64,000 bases of DNA, from the NCBI RefSeq assembly GCF_008932115.1, contig NZ_CP044543.1:992001-1056000 (forward strand), read 5' to 3'. This document shows positions 37,159 to 46,153 of this stretch, piece after piece (within the stretch, counting starts at the first letter, position 1; every line of letters starts with the position of its first letter). This DNA is from Bradyrhizobium betae (GTDB taxonomy: Bacteria; Pseudomonadota; Alphaproteobacteria; Rhizobiales; Xanthobacteraceae). Both the position numbers and the translations under genes were made by a program. A model generated the notes under the pieces. That model saw only the letters and a program-made list of their open reading frames with translations, was not told where the DNA came from and did not search any database.

Positions 37159-38121
37159 TCATTTCCCGTCGAGGAAAGCGCGCACCTTGCTCACGGTCTG
37201 CGCCGGCTGCTCTTCCATGATCCAATGTCCGGAGCCGGTGATGATGCCGCCGTCGACCCTGGTGCCGACGTCGCGCATGATCGCAGCTTGCTGATCGCCA
37301 AAGGACTTTTCGGCGCCAAGAGCAAGGATCGGCATGTTCAGCTTGGTCCCGGCAAAAACCTTGTTGTCGGCGGCGTCCTTGCCGAACGCGGCGAACTGCT
37401 CGAAGGCGTAGTGCATGTTGCCGGGCCGGGCGTAGAGCTTCGCATAATGGTTGCGCGTCGCTTCGTCGATGGCCTTGGGATCAGCCGACAGCTCGTTGTA
37501 GAACCGGTCGAGATAGATGCGCTCGCGGCCCTTGACGAGGCGATCGACGTCGGGCCCGCGGAAATTGAAGTGCCACAGCATGGGGCTTTTCAGGATTTCG
37601 TCCCAGGGACCGATACCCGGCAGCGGCGCGTCGATGACGACCCATTTGGTGATGCGATCGGAATATTGCGCCGCCAGCGCATAGCCAACCATGTTGCCGA
37701 TGTCGTGAGTCACCAGATCGGCCTTCTGGACATTGAGCTTGTCCATGAGCATGGCGATGTCGACGCCCTGGTTTTTCTTGTCGTAGCCGCCTGCGGATTG
37801 CGACGACAGCCCCATCCCGCGCAGGTCCGGAACGATCACGGTGTGGTCCTTGTAGAGCGCCTTGGCGAGCGGCGCCCACATGTCGCCGGTGTCGGCAAAT
37901 CCATGCAGGAGCACGACCGCAGGTCCCTTTCCGCCAACGCGGACATGCAGGGTGACGCCGTTGACCGAGACACGCTCGATTCTGAAATCCGCGGGAAAGG
38001 GCTCGACCGCCGCAAGCGCGGATCGGCCGCTACAGATGATCAGGATGGTGAGGATGGAGGCGAAAATGGCCGCGATGGACCGCGCGCCGGAGGTCCGGCT
38101 GCCCGGGACGAAACTGAACAT
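37159..38121 (-). CDS. Exported alpha/beta hydrolase with Asp nucleophile (epoxide hydrolase/dehalogenase-like)
   Basis: A 320-residue alpha/beta hydrolase with a signal peptide (MFSFVPGSRTSGARSIAAIF through SALAAVEP), so probably periplasmic. It has VVLLHGFADTGDMW, VIVPDLRGMGLSS, and a nucleophile elbow THDIGNMVG in which the nucleophile is Asp, as in epoxide hydrolases and haloalkane or haloacetate dehalogenases. The catalytic His is in GSGHWIMEEQP. The ATG at 38121 is selected by the signal peptide; the frame is open 23 codons further upstream. Substrate unknown. Confidence 0.83.
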   Translation of the reverse strand: MFSFVPGSRTSGARSIAAIFASILTILIICSGRSALAAVEPFPADFRIERVSVNGVTLHVRVGGKGPAVVLLHGFADTGDMWAPLAKALYKDHTVIVPDLRGMGLSSQSAGGYDKKNQGVDIAMLMDKLNVQKADLVTHDIGNMVGYALAAQYSDRITKWVVIDAPLPGIGPWDEILKSPMLWHFNFRGPDVDRLVKGRERIYLDRFYNELSADPKAIDEATRNHYAKLYARPGNMHYAFEQFAAFGKDAADNKVFAGTKLNMPILALGAEKSFGDQQAAIMRDVGTRVDGGIITGSGHWIMEEQPAQTVSKVRAFLDGK

Positions 38122-38263
38122 TGTTGACCTGCTCGCAGATGTGCCGAGCGCAACAACGTCGGCAGTGACGCACCAAAGAATCCGGCGCATCAGAGCACAC
38201 CATGCTACCTACTGACCAGATGCGCACACAAATTTTTGCGCGATCGCCCGAAAAGCTGTCTGC

Positions 38264-39478
38264 CTACGCGATCACCCCGCCGCGCTTGATCAGTTCCTTG
38301 CCCACGGCGGCCAGATGCACCTGATCCGGCCCGTCGCCGATGCCGATGAAGCGGGCGTAGACATAGGCGCGGGCCAGGAAAGTATCCTGCGAGACGCCGG
38401 CGGCGCCGTGGATCTGGATGGCGCGGTCGATGACGCGGGCGGCCATGCTGGGCACCACGATCTTGGCGGCGGCGATCAGGTCGCGCGCGGCCTTGTTGCC
38501 TTCGCGGTCCATCCTGTCGGCGGCTTGCAGCGTGAGCAGACGGGCCTGCGCGATCTCGCAGAAGGAATGTGCAATGTCCTCCTTGACCGAGCCCTGCTCG
38601 GCGAGCGGCTTGCCGAAAGCGACGCGGGAGACCGCACGCTGGCACATCAATTCCAGCGCGCGCTGGGCGCAGCCGATCAGGCGCATGCAGTGGTGGATGC
38701 GGCCGGGCCCGAGCCTGCCCTGCGCGATCTCGAAGCCGCGGCCTTCGCCGAGCAGGATGTTCTCAGCGGGCACTCGGACGTTCTCGTAGACGATCTCGGG
38801 GTGACCGACCGGCGCGTCGTCATAGCCGTAGGTGAGCATGTCGCGGACGATGCGCACGCCCGGCGTGTTTTTGGGCACCAGGATCATGGATTGCTGGCGA
38901 TGACGGTCGGGATCGTCGGGCGCGGTCTTGCCCATCACGATCAGGATCTCGCAATCCTCGTTCATCGCACCCGAGGTGAACCATTTGCGTCCGTTGATGA
39001 CGTAGCTGTCACCGTCGCGCTTGATCTTGCACTGGATGTTTGTGGCATCGCTGGAGGCGACCTGCGGCTCCGTCATCGAGAAGCCGGAGCGGATGCGCCC
39101 CTCCAGCAGCGGCTTCAGCCAGCGCTCCTGCTGCGCCGGCGTGCCGTAATTGGCGAGCACCTCCATGTTGCCGACGTCCGGCGCCGAGCAGTTGAACACC
39201 TCGGGCGCCCAGAGGATGCGGCCCATGATCTCTTTCACCGGCGCATATTCGAGATTGGTAAGCCCGGGACCGTGCTCGCCGGAGAGGAACAGGTTCCAGA
39301 GCCCCTGCTCGCGCGCCAGCCGCTTCAGGTCCTGCAGGACCTGCGGCGTCCTGTAACGCGTGGCCTCAGGCTTCACCTGCTCGTAATAGAGCTCCTCCAC
39401 CGGCTCGACATGCGTCCGCATGAACTGGCGGACGCGCTGTTGAAGCTCCAGCGAACGGGCGGAGTGTTGAAAGTCCAT
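38264..39478 (-). CDS. Acyl-CoA dehydrogenase family protein (ACAD10/11-like)
   Basis: A 404-residue FAD flavoenzyme of fatty-acid or related acyl-CoA oxidation. Motifs are the FAD/substrate region [52 protein letters not shown], and the C-terminal [20 protein letters not shown] and [10 protein letters not shown]. These features fit the ACAD10/11-like branch, which uses longer or unusual acyl groups. The ATG at 39478 has GAGGAG upstream. The frame is open into the adjacent hairpin repeat, but that part is not coding. Confidence 0.9.
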   Translation of the reverse strand: MDFQHSARSLELQQRVRQFMRTHVEPVEELYYEQVKPEATRYRTPQVLQDLKRLAREQGLWNLFLSGEHGPGLTNLEYAPVKEIMGRILWAPEVFNCSAPDVGNMEVLANYGTPAQQERWLKPLLEGRIRSGFSMTEPQVASSDATNIQCKIKRDGDSYVINGRKWFTSGAMNEDCEILIVMGKTAPDDPDRHRQQSMILVPKNTPGVRIVRDMLTYGYDDAPVGHPEIVYENVRVPAENILLGEGRGFEIAQGRLGPGRIHHCMRLIGCAQRALELMCQRAVSRVAFGKPLAEQGSVKEDIAHSFCEIAQARLLTLQAADRMDREGNKAARDLIAAAKIVVPSMAARVIDRAIQIHGAAGVSQDTFLARAYVYARFIGIGDGPDQVHLAAVGKELIKRGGVIA

Positions 39479-39490
39479 GGTGTTCTCCTC

Positions 39491-39645
39491 TTCCCTTCTC
39501 CCCTTGTGGGAGAAGGTGGCGCGAAGCGCCGGATGAGGGGTCTCTCTCCGCGAACGCAACAGACAGTTTCGCGCGCGGAGAGAAACCCCTCACCCGGCTC
39601 GCCGCTTCGCGACGATCCACCCTCTCCCACAAGGGGAGAGGGTGC
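39491..39645. repeat. Intergenic long inverted repeat, copy B
   Basis: Left arm from ttcccttctccccttgtggg and right arm to ctctcccacaaggggagagg pair over about 50 bases each, with internal gcgcgaagcgcc and cgcttcgcg segments and a central ctctccgcg / cgcggagag hairpin. It is very similar to copy C at 63653-63796 and related to copy A at 2121-2263. It lies between two minus-strand genes. Confidence 0.8.
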
Positions 39646-39679
39646 ACCGTTCCCGTAGCCCCTCACTCGGCCTTGTGCC

Positions 39680-40891
39680 TCACGTCCCCCGCAGCAGCTC
39701 GCTCGCCACGACCCAGTCGTTGCCGTCGAACTGCAGCATATAGCCGTCCTTGATCGGGCGGAAATCCTGCGGCGTGGTGTTGAGCGTGATGCCCGGCAGC
39801 AGCAGCGACAGCGGCACGTTCTTCAGGTTCGTCGCCTGCGCCATGATGTTCTCGCGCGTCAGATTGTCCTTGCACTGCTTCAGCACCACCACCAGCGCCT
39901 CGGCCACCGTATAGCCGTAGAGCGCGGCGACGTTGTTGATGTCGGCATTGGGCAGCCGCTTCTTGACGAAGTCGATATAGGCCGACATCGCCGGATCGTC
40001 CTTCGGGTGCTCGACGAACGGCTTGAGCGAGCCGAGCGACAGCACGCCCTTGCCGGCATCGAGGCCGGCCGGCACCATCACGGTCGCCTTGTTGGCGCAG
40101 CCGCTTGCCAGGAAGCGCGTCGCCACCCAGCCGACTTCATGAGCTTTCCGGATCGCCTGCGCGCAGGCGCGCGGCGTCACGGAGTAGATCATGAAGACAT
40201 CGGCCTTGGTGCTCGCCAGCGTCAGCACCTGGGAATCGACGGTGGGATCGGTGACCTCGAAGCTCGAGGCCATCGCGATCGCCTTGTCGGCATCGGCGCC
40301 GAGCGCTTCCTTGACGCCGCGAAGATATTCCTTGCCGGCGTCGTCGTTCTGGTAGAGCACCGCGAAGCGCGCATTCGGGTTCTTGGTGCGGGCATAGGCG
40401 ACGTCGATCGCGGCCTCGCTGGTGTAGTTCGGCGCCCAAGGCAGCGCCATCGACCACGGCATGTTGGCGGGGTCGTTCCATTTCGAGGCCGAGCTGATCA
40501 GGAACAGCTGCGGCACCTTGTTGCTGTTGAGATATTTCGCGATCGCCGAGCTCGGCGCGGTGCCCATGGTGGCGAAGATGAAGGCGACGCCATCGCCCTC
40601 GACCAGACGCCGCGCGGCTTCCATGGTCTTGGGCGGCGAGAACGCGTCGTCGAGCGACATGAGATTGAGCTTGCGGCCGTTGACCCCGCCCTTCTCGTTG
40701 ACCTCGTCGAAATAGGCAGCAATCACTCGGCCGGTGATGCCGAGCGGCGACGCCGGGCCGCTATAGGGCATGGTGTTGCCGATCTTGATCTCGGTGTCGC
40801 TGACGCCGGGACCGTAGGATTTCTGCGCGGAGGCGGGCATCGACAAGCAGGCGGCAGCCAGCGCTGCGGCCAGGGCCAAAGCGGCTTTCAT
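39680..40891 (-). CDS. Liv-type ABC transporter substrate-binding protein
   Basis: A 403-residue periplasmic binding protein of the branched-chain amino acid / amide / aromatic-acid class (Peripla_BP_6). The signal peptide (MKAALALAAALAAACLSMPASA) precedes YGPGVSDTEIKIGNTMPYSGPASP. The domain continues with YFDEVNEKGGVNGRKLNLMSLDD, VLYQNDDAGKEYLRGVKEALG and a C-terminal LPGITLNTTPQDFRPIKDGYM. No permease or ATPase gene is adjacent, so it must work with components coded elsewhere. Ligand unknown. Confidence 0.92.
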   Translation of the reverse strand: MKAALALAAALAAACLSMPASAQKSYGPGVSDTEIKIGNTMPYSGPASPLGITGRVIAAYFDEVNEKGGVNGRKLNLMSLDDAFSPPKTMEAARRLVEGDGVAFIFATMGTAPSSAIAKYLNSNKVPQLFLISSASKWNDPANMPWSMALPWAPNYTSEAAIDVAYARTKNPNARFAVLYQNDDAGKEYLRGVKEALGADADKAIAMASSFEVTDPTVDSQVLTLASTKADVFMIYSVTPRACAQAIRKAHEVGWVATRFLASGCANKATVMVPAGLDAGKGVLSLGSLKPFVEHPKDDPAMSAYIDFVKKRLPNADINNVAALYGYTVAEALVVVLKQCKDNLTRENIMAQATNLKNVPLSLLLPGITLNTTPQDFRPIKDGYMLQFDGNDWVVASELLRGT

Positions 40892-40999
40892 GGTTTCTCC
40901 CCAGTGATTATCGTCCGCGCGGCGCGGCGTGCTGCTTTTTGTCAGCGCGTCAGATCAGCGGAGTTCCGCAAGATGGTCTTGCGTCGAGTTGCTGGTAAG

Positions 41000-41575
41000 C
41001 TAGTGGCGCTGCTTCAGGCTGAAGCCGAGACTGATCCAGCCCGCGCCGGCCATGATCAGGTCGATGCCGAGGAACAGGCCGAGGATGTAGACGCTGTTCA
41101 CCGGCCAGCGCGCCAGGATCAACAGACCGAGCAGCAGCGTGATGACGGCGGACAGCGCCACCCAGACCCACGGACTTTCGCGCTTCATGCTGAAGGCGAG
41201 AAACAGCCGCACCGCGCCCGAGGCGATCAGCGACGCGCCGAGGAACAGCGTCAGCAGCACTGCCGCGAATACCGGGTTCTCGAAGGTCAGGAAGCCCGCG
41301 ACGACATAGAGCACGCCGAGCAACGCCCAGATCAGGAACTTGCCCCAGCTCTTCAACTGGAACGCGCCGATGATCTCGGCCGCGCCGGCGACGATCATCA
41401 TGGCGCCGACCACGATCACGCTCGCCACCGTCGCCATCACCACGCTGCCGAGCGCGACGAAGCCGGCGACGAGATAGACCACACCGAGCGCGACGATCCA
41501 GCCCCATTTGGCATGCAGCGCCGCGATGCCGGAGCCGAGGCTTGAATGATGAGATGTATCCGAAGCACTGGTCAT
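41000..41575 (-). CDS. HdeD-family membrane protein (DUF308)
   Basis: A 191-residue inner-membrane protein with six predicted helices, including WIVALGVVYLVAGFVALGSV, VIVVGAMMIVAGAAEIIGAF, WALLGVLYVVAGFLTF and YILGLFLGIDLIMAGAGWIS. This is the duplicated DUF308 pattern of HdeD, a protein linked to acid resistance in E. coli. The ATG at 41575 has gggag upstream. A FixK/FNR-type box lies about 100 bases upstream, suggesting induction at low oxygen. Confidence 0.85.
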   Translation of the reverse strand: MTSASDTSHHSSLGSGIAALHAKWGWIVALGVVYLVAGFVALGSVVMATVASVIVVGAMMIVAGAAEIIGAFQLKSWGKFLIWALLGVLYVVAGFLTFENPVFAAVLLTLFLGASLIASGAVRLFLAFSMKRESPWVWVALSAVITLLLGLLILARWPVNSVYILGLFLGIDLIMAGAGWISLGFSLKQRH

Positions 41576-41672
41576 GACGCCACTCCCGCATGTGAAGCCC
41601 GGAGGCACAATTCAGGATAGCATGGGCCGGACCGGGACGACAGACAGCAAAGCAGCCCGGGCCGGCCGAACA

Positions 41673-41686
41673 TTGACGCAAATCAA
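41673..41686. promoter_or_regulatory. FixK/FNR-type box upstream of the HdeD-family gene
   Basis: The sequence TTGACGCAAATCAA fits TTGA-N6-TCAA, the FixK2/FNR consensus of Bradyrhizobium. With the usual -41.5 position, transcription on the minus strand would start near 41638, about 63 bases before the HdeD-family ATG. The box also lies inside the tail-side spacer of the next minus-strand gene. Confidence 0.55.
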
Positions 41687-41727
41687 GATCGCATGCGGAG
41701 CTTCGCTCGCAGCGCCTCCTTGGAAGC

Positions 41728-42624
41728 TCAGCCGCGCTCCGCCGCCTCGCGCACATCGAGCACCGCCTGCGCCCATTCGGCGGGGCGTTCCTGCGGCAGA
41801 TTGTGGCCGGCCCCGGCGAATACGCGCCGCTCGAAAAATCCCTCGAACTTCCTCGCATGATGGGCGGTGCCGGGATTGACGCCGTCGCTGTCGCCGTCGA
41901 TCGCAATGGTCGGCACGCGCACCGGCGGCTGGCCTGCAAGCTTCGCCTCGATCGCGGCATAGGCGGGATCGCCCGCGACCAGCGCGTAGCGATGGCGATA
42001 GGAATGGATGACGACGTCGACGAAATCGGGGTTGTCGAACGACGCCGCGCTTGTCTCGAAGGTCGCGTCGTCGAACGCCCAGGTCGGTGACCACATTGAC
42101 CAGAGCTGGCGCGCAAAGCCGCGGCGGTTCCGCTCCAGCGCGCGGCGGCCGCGCTCGTTGTGGAAGAGATATTGATACCAGAGCGCCGCTTCCTCCGGCG
42201 GCGAAGCCGGCTCCATCGCGCGGGCGATGTTCTGGATGTTATAGGAATTGCCGGAGACGAGCCCGATCACGCGCTCGGGATACAGCACCGAGACGACGCA
42301 GGCCGCGCGCCCACCCCAGTCATAACCGCCGACGACCGCGCGTTCGATGTCGAGCGCGTCCATGAACGCGAGCAGATCGGCACCCAGCGCCGCCTGCTCG
42401 CCGGAGCGCAAGGTCTCGGCGTAGCGAAATCGCGTCGGCCCGTAGCCGCGCAGCCAGGGCACCAGCACCCGCGCGCCTGCCGCTGCAATGATCGGCGCGG
42501 CCTCGGCATAGGCGTTCACGTCATAGGGAAAACCATGGCCCATGATGCAGGGCCAGCCATCGGGCGCGCCGTAGTCGAGATAGGCGATCTCCAGCACATC
42601 GGTGGTGACGATTTTCGGCTGCAT
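41728..42624 (-). CDS. Alpha/beta hydrolase with Asp nucleophile (epoxide hydrolase-like)
   Basis: A 298-residue cytoplasmic alpha/beta hydrolase. Motifs are MGHGFPYDVNAY, VPWLRGYGPTRF, nucleophile elbow GGYDWGGRAACV (Asp as nucleophile), SGNSYNIQNIA, and the catalytic His in AGAGHNLPQERPAEW. This is the epoxide hydrolase-like branch. The ATG at 42624 has gaggtg upstream. Substrate unknown. Confidence 0.85.
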   Translation of the reverse strand: MQPKIVTTDVLEIAYLDYGAPDGWPCIMGHGFPYDVNAYAEAAPIIAAAGARVLVPWLRGYGPTRFRYAETLRSGEQAALGADLLAFMDALDIERAVVGGYDWGGRAACVVSVLYPERVIGLVSGNSYNIQNIARAMEPASPPEEAALWYQYLFHNERGRRALERNRRGFARQLWSMWSPTWAFDDATFETSAASFDNPDFVDVVIHSYRHRYALVAGDPAYAAIEAKLAGQPPVRVPTIAIDGDSDGVNPGTAHHARKFEGFFERRVFAGAGHNLPQERPAEWAQAVLDVREAAERG

Positions 42625-42729
42625 GCTGCGCACCTCGCTTCGCGGGCAGGATAAATCGGCTGCCACAAACGATCCATCCCCTTTTGGGCATCGTTTCCTC
42701 ATCGAACCCAGGCGATCGAGAGGGGCAGC

Positions 42730-43062
42730 ATGGTCTATGTCTCCATGACCGGCTTTCGTCCCCGGGGCATCGCGCAATTGCCGGTGTTCTGGTGGCGGAC
42801 GATCCGGTCATTCACACAGGCGCAACGCGCACCCGGCAATCTTGTGGCCGCGGGCCGGCTCGTCGACGGGGTCTATCATACCATGACGGTGTGGTCGGAC
42901 CTGGCCAGCATGCGCGCCTTCGTGGCAAGCGGCGCGCATCTGAAGGCGATGAAGAATTTTCGGCAGCTCGGAAGCGGCCGGACCCATGGTTTCGCCTGCG
43001 ACGAAATTCCCGAGTGGAGCACCGTCTACGACCTCTGGAGGCGCGATGGTCGCGATATCTGA
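42730..43062 (+). CDS. Small ABM-like/CrtA-like domain protein, unknown function
   Basis: A 110-residue protein with the look of a dimeric alpha-beta-barrel domain (antibiotic biosynthesis monooxygenase or DUF3291/CrtA-like): YVSMTGFRPRGIAQLPVFWW, VDGVYHTMTVWSDLASMRAFV and HLKAMKNFRQLG. These features match proteins annotated as spheroidene-monooxygenase-like. No catalytic residue can be assigned. The ATG at 42730 has gagaggggcag upstream. It converges on the MHYT-GGDEF-EAL gene, stop to stop 8 bases apart. Confidence 0.7.
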   Translation: MVYVSMTGFRPRGIAQLPVFWWRTIRSFTQAQRAPGNLVAAGRLVDGVYHTMTVWSDLASMRAFVASGAHLKAMKNFRQLGSGRTHGFACDEIPEWSTVYDLWRRDGRDI

Positions 43063-43070
43063 CCGCGACC

Positions 43071-45149
43071 TCAGGCGGCCACGACCTTCGCGCGCTCGTC
43101 CTGTGCCTCCTGCCCGGGTTCCGCGGCTTTCTGCTCGTCGATCATCCGGTTGATGACATCGACCGGCATCGGTCGGCCGAACAGATAGCCCTGCACGCTG
43201 TCACAGCCTTCCTCGCGGAGGAAATCCAGATGACGCGTGGTCTCGACGCCCTCGGCCAGCACGGGAATGTTGAGACTGCGCCCGAGCAGCAGCGTCGCCT
43301 TGACGATCGCGGCCGCATGCACGCTGGTCTCGACCGCCTGGACGAAGCTCTTGTCGACCTTGATCTTGTCGAACGGAAAGGCCTGCAGCGTCGACAGCGA
43401 GGAATAGCCGGTGCCGAAATCGTCCATGGCGACGGTCACGCCAATGCTCTTCAGGGCAAGCACCACCTGGAGCGCATGCTGGCGGTCGGCGATGATGCCG
43501 CTCTCGGTCAGCTCGATCTCCAGCCGCGCCGGCGGCAGTCCCGTTTCCTTCAGAATTTCCGCGACCCGCCGCGACAGGTCGTGGTTCAGCTGCATCGGCG
43601 CGACGTTCACCGCGACCTTGTACGGCAGGCGCCACCGCGCGGCGGTCTGGCAGGCCGTCCGCATCACCCAGTCGCCGATCTCGATGATCAGGCCGGTCTC
43701 TTCCGCGATCGGAATGAAGGCATCCGGCGGGATTCGCCCCTTCTGCGGGTGGTTCCAGCGGATCAGGGCTTCGAAGCCGACGATCCCTCCGGTCTGCGTA
43801 TCGTTCTGGACCTGATAGTACAGTTCCAGCTCGTTGCCGATCAGCGCGCGCTTCAGATCGATCGCAAGCTCGGCGCGGGTGCGGCTGGCCTCGTCCATCG
43901 ACGGCTCATAGGTGCAGATCTTGCCGCGGCCGAGGCTCTTCGCGCGATACATCGCAAGGTCGGCGCGCTGGGTGAGACACTCGCCGGTCTGCCCGTGCTC
44001 GGGAAACAGGGCAACGCCGATGCTGCAACCGACCGCAAGGGTCTGATGCTGCCACTCGACCGGCTCGAGCACGACCTTGCGCAGCCGCTCGGCGAACTTC
44101 ACCGCCTCTCCGCGCGCGAAAATCTCGCTCTTGACGGCGACGAATTCGTCGCCGCCGATCCGGGCCAGGAACTCGCCCTCCCGCAATTCGCCGGAGATGC
44201 GCCGTGCCACCTGCTGCAGCAGATAGTCGCCTCCGATATGGCCGTGGACGTCGTTGATGTCCTTGAAGCGATCGAGATCGATCGCCAGCACGACGACGCG
44301 CGCGGTGTCGTCGCCACGTCCGGCAATCAGATCGTGCAGCCGCTGCGACAGGCCGTTGCGGTTCGGCAGACCGGTGAGCGGGTCGTGCATCGCCAGTTGC
44401 TTGTAACTTTCGGTCGCTTCGTTGGCGGCCTGCAGGTCGATCGCGTAGGCCGAGGCTCCCATCGCCATCATCAGGCTGACCCCGACGATGACACTGGTGA
44501 TCATGAAAGTGTCGGACAGGGTCTGCGGCGGCACGGCCATGTCGAAGACCGGGTATATCGTCACGGCGGCCATGCCGGTGAAATGCAGCGAGACGATCGC
44601 CAGGATCATCGCGAGCGTGCCGCCATATTTGCAGAAGCGGGTGATCGGCCGCGCAATGCGGTTGGCGGCCACGGCGCCGAAGCCGGCCGCGAACACGACG
44701 GAGAGTGCAACGAGCGGGTAGTTCCAGCCGAGCACGCCCGGGATCTCGAAACCCGCCATCCCCGTGTAATGCATCGCGGCGATGCCAAGACCGAAGATCG
44801 CGCCGCCGCCCTCGATCGCGGGTCCGAGCCGCGTGCGGGTCGTCATGAAGAATCCCACCCAGGCCAGGATCACGGCGATCATCAGCGAAGCAAACGACAG
44901 CGCTGGTTCAAAGGCGCGCGCGACCGGCGCATTGTAGCCGAGCATGGCCGCAAAATGGGTGGTCCAGACGGTGCCGCCCGCAACCAGTCCGGACAGGAAC
45001 AGCAGATGCAACCGCCGCATGCCGGTATTGCGACGAACCCGCGCCAGCAGCCGCATCGACAGCAGCGAGCCCAGCACGCAGACGAGCGCCGCAGCTATGA
45101 CGTAGCTGAGGTCATGCTGCGCAGGCAGACAGGTCAGGGCTTGCCACAT
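43071..45149 (-). CDS. MHYT-GGDEF-EAL membrane c-di-GMP protein
   Basis: A 692-residue inner-membrane signalling protein. The N-terminal MHYT sensor has about seven helices with the metal-type His motifs TTHFAAM (near residue 65), AAMHYTGM (126) and SLHFTGM (189); MHYT is thought to sense O2, CO or NO through bound copper. A GGDEF domain follows with intact IGGDEF (residues 331-336). An EAL domain starts GFEALIRW (E460-A461-L462) and includes AMDDFGTGYSSL and AEGVETTRHLDFLREEGCD. Both enzyme motifs are intact, so it could make or degrade c-di-GMP. An ECF-type promoter, like that of the sigma/chrR operon, lies directly upstream. Confidence 0.93.
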   Translation of the reverse strand: MWQALTCLPAQHDLSYVIAAALVCVLGSLLSMRLLARVRRNTGMRRLHLLFLSGLVAGGTVWTTHFAAMLGYNAPVARAFEPALSFASLMIAVILAWVGFFMTTRTRLGPAIEGGGAIFGLGIAAMHYTGMAGFEIPGVLGWNYPLVALSVVFAAGFGAVAANRIARPITRFCKYGGTLAMILAIVSLHFTGMAAVTIYPVFDMAVPPQTLSDTFMITSVIVGVSLMMAMGASAYAIDLQAANEATESYKQLAMHDPLTGLPNRNGLSQRLHDLIAGRGDDTARVVVLAIDLDRFKDINDVHGHIGGDYLLQQVARRISGELREGEFLARIGGDEFVAVKSEIFARGEAVKFAERLRKVVLEPVEWQHQTLAVGCSIGVALFPEHGQTGECLTQRADLAMYRAKSLGRGKICTYEPSMDEASRTRAELAIDLKRALIGNELELYYQVQNDTQTGGIVGFEALIRWNHPQKGRIPPDAFIPIAEETGLIIEIGDWVMRTACQTAARWRLPYKVAVNVAPMQLNHDLSRRVAEILKETGLPPARLEIELTESGIIADRQHALQVVLALKSIGVTVAMDDFGTGYSSLSTLQAFPFDKIKVDKSFVQAVETSVHAAAIVKATLLLGRSLNIPVLAEGVETTRHLDFLREEGCDSVQGYLFGRPMPVDVINRMIDEQKAAEPGQEAQDERAKVVAA

Positions 45150-45174
45150 CGAATGATTTCTCCCGAATGCGAGA

Positions 45175-45200
45175 TACGGGCTTGGCGTGAGAACGGATCA
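45175..45200 (-). promoter_or_regulatory. Predicted ECF (RpoE-ChrR type) promoter of the MHYT-GGDEF-EAL gene
   Basis: On the minus strand TGATCC (45200-45195), 16 bases, then CGTA (45178-45175), which ends 25 bases before the ATG at 45149. It has the same elements and spacing as the sites at 45443, 46820 and 49552. Confidence 0.7.
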
Positions 45201-45442
45201 GAGCAGTTCGAATGTTGGTTAGAAAAGTGCGAATGGCGGCCCGGCGCATGGAAGCGCAGGCAGGCGATCGGGCCATGCCGGGCCTTAAAAGCCGGTTAGG
45301 GCGCCCCTCCCGCACCGGCTTTGAAGGGAACAAAGCGCAAGCAGTATGAAGAAGGGGTGAGCGGCCACTGCGCCACTGACGGCAACTGGAACCCCGCTTG
45401 TCGCAGGCCGGACGAACGCCTAAGACATGACCACCCGGCAGG

Positions 45443-45468
45443 TGATCCAAACGGCGGCGTCCATCGTT
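45443..45468 (+). promoter_or_regulatory. Predicted autoregulatory ECF promoter of the sigma-chrR operon
   Basis: TGATCC (45443-45448), 16 bases, CGTT (45465-45468), 28 bases before the ATG at 45497. The -35 TGATCC is the element reported for RpoE-ChrR (ECF11) promoters in Rhodobacter, and such sigma factors usually activate their own operon. Confidence 0.72.
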
Positions 45469-45496
45469 TCCGAGCGGATATACCAACCGAGGCTTC

Positions 45497-46153
45497 ATGA
45501 ACGCCGGTCTTCCAGCCCTGAGCAGGTCCGTACGGAGCAGGCCCTCCCTGCCCGCTCGTCGCTGGATCCGGTTGCAACGGACACCATTGGAAAGGCCCAA
45601 GGCGACGGTGGAATGGGCTGAATTGATCGGACGTGTCGCGGCCCATGGCGATCGCGATGCCTTCAAGCTTCTGTTCGAGCATTTTGCTCCTCGCGTGAAG
45701 GGTCTCCTGATGAAGATCGGGACGGACGCCGACACCGCGGAGGAAATCGCGCAGAGCACGCTGCTTGCCGTCTGGCGCAAGGCGGCTCAATTCGATCCGT
45801 CGTCCGGCGGCGCAGCCGCGTGGATCTTCACCATCGCGCGGAATCTGCGCATCGACGCGGCCAGGCGCGCGGTGCGACAGGCGCGTGCCGACCAGCCCGG
45901 CTTCATCGATGACGCTGACGACGTCGTCGACTCACCTGAGATCCTCATGACCCGAGGCGAGGACGTCTCGCGCGTTGCGGCCGCGCTGCTTCGCCTGTCG
46001 GAGGAGCAATCCAGGGTGGTCCGGATGTCGTTTATCGAGGAGCGCCCACATGCAGAGATCGCCGAGAGCCTCGGCATTCCCCTTGGAACCGTGAAATCAC
46101 GCATCCGACTGGCCATGAATCGGCTGCGAGACCTGCTGGACGAATCGACATGA
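45497..46153 (+). CDS. rpoE: ECF sigma factor, RpoE of the RpoE-ChrR type
   Basis: A 218-residue group-4 sigma factor. Sigma-2 includes DAFKLLFEHFAPRVKGLLMKIG, DTAEEIAQSTLLAVWRKA and WIFTIARNLRIDAARR. Sigma-4 has MSFIEERPHAEIAESLGIP followed by GTVKSRIRLAMNRLRDLL. It is followed by a ChrR anti-sigma gene with a 4-base overlap. In Rhodobacter and Caulobacter this pair controls the response to singlet oxygen. The ATG at 45497 has GAGG 4 bases upstream and fits the predicted promoter; a GTG at 45608 would give a shorter product nearer the usual length. Confidence 0.9.
   Translation: MNAGLPALSRSVRSRPSLPARRWIRLQRTPLERPKATVEWAELIGRVAAHGDRDAFKLLFEHFAPRVKGLLMKIGTDADTAEEIAQSTLLAVWRKAAQFDPSSGGAAAWIFTIARNLRIDAARRAVRQARADQPGFIDDADDVVDSPEILMTRGEDVSRVAAALLRLSEEQSRVVRMSFIEERPHAEIAESLGIPLGTVKSRIRLAMNRLRDLLDEST

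Noticed and set aside
42684..45299. Long plus-strand open frame opposite the MHYT-GGDEF-EAL gene
   Set aside because: The minus strand encodes intact GGDEF and EAL domains; the plus frame has low-complexity composition and no ribosome site. Similar antisense frames over hpnN, shc, hpnP and the second exporter were set aside for the same reason.
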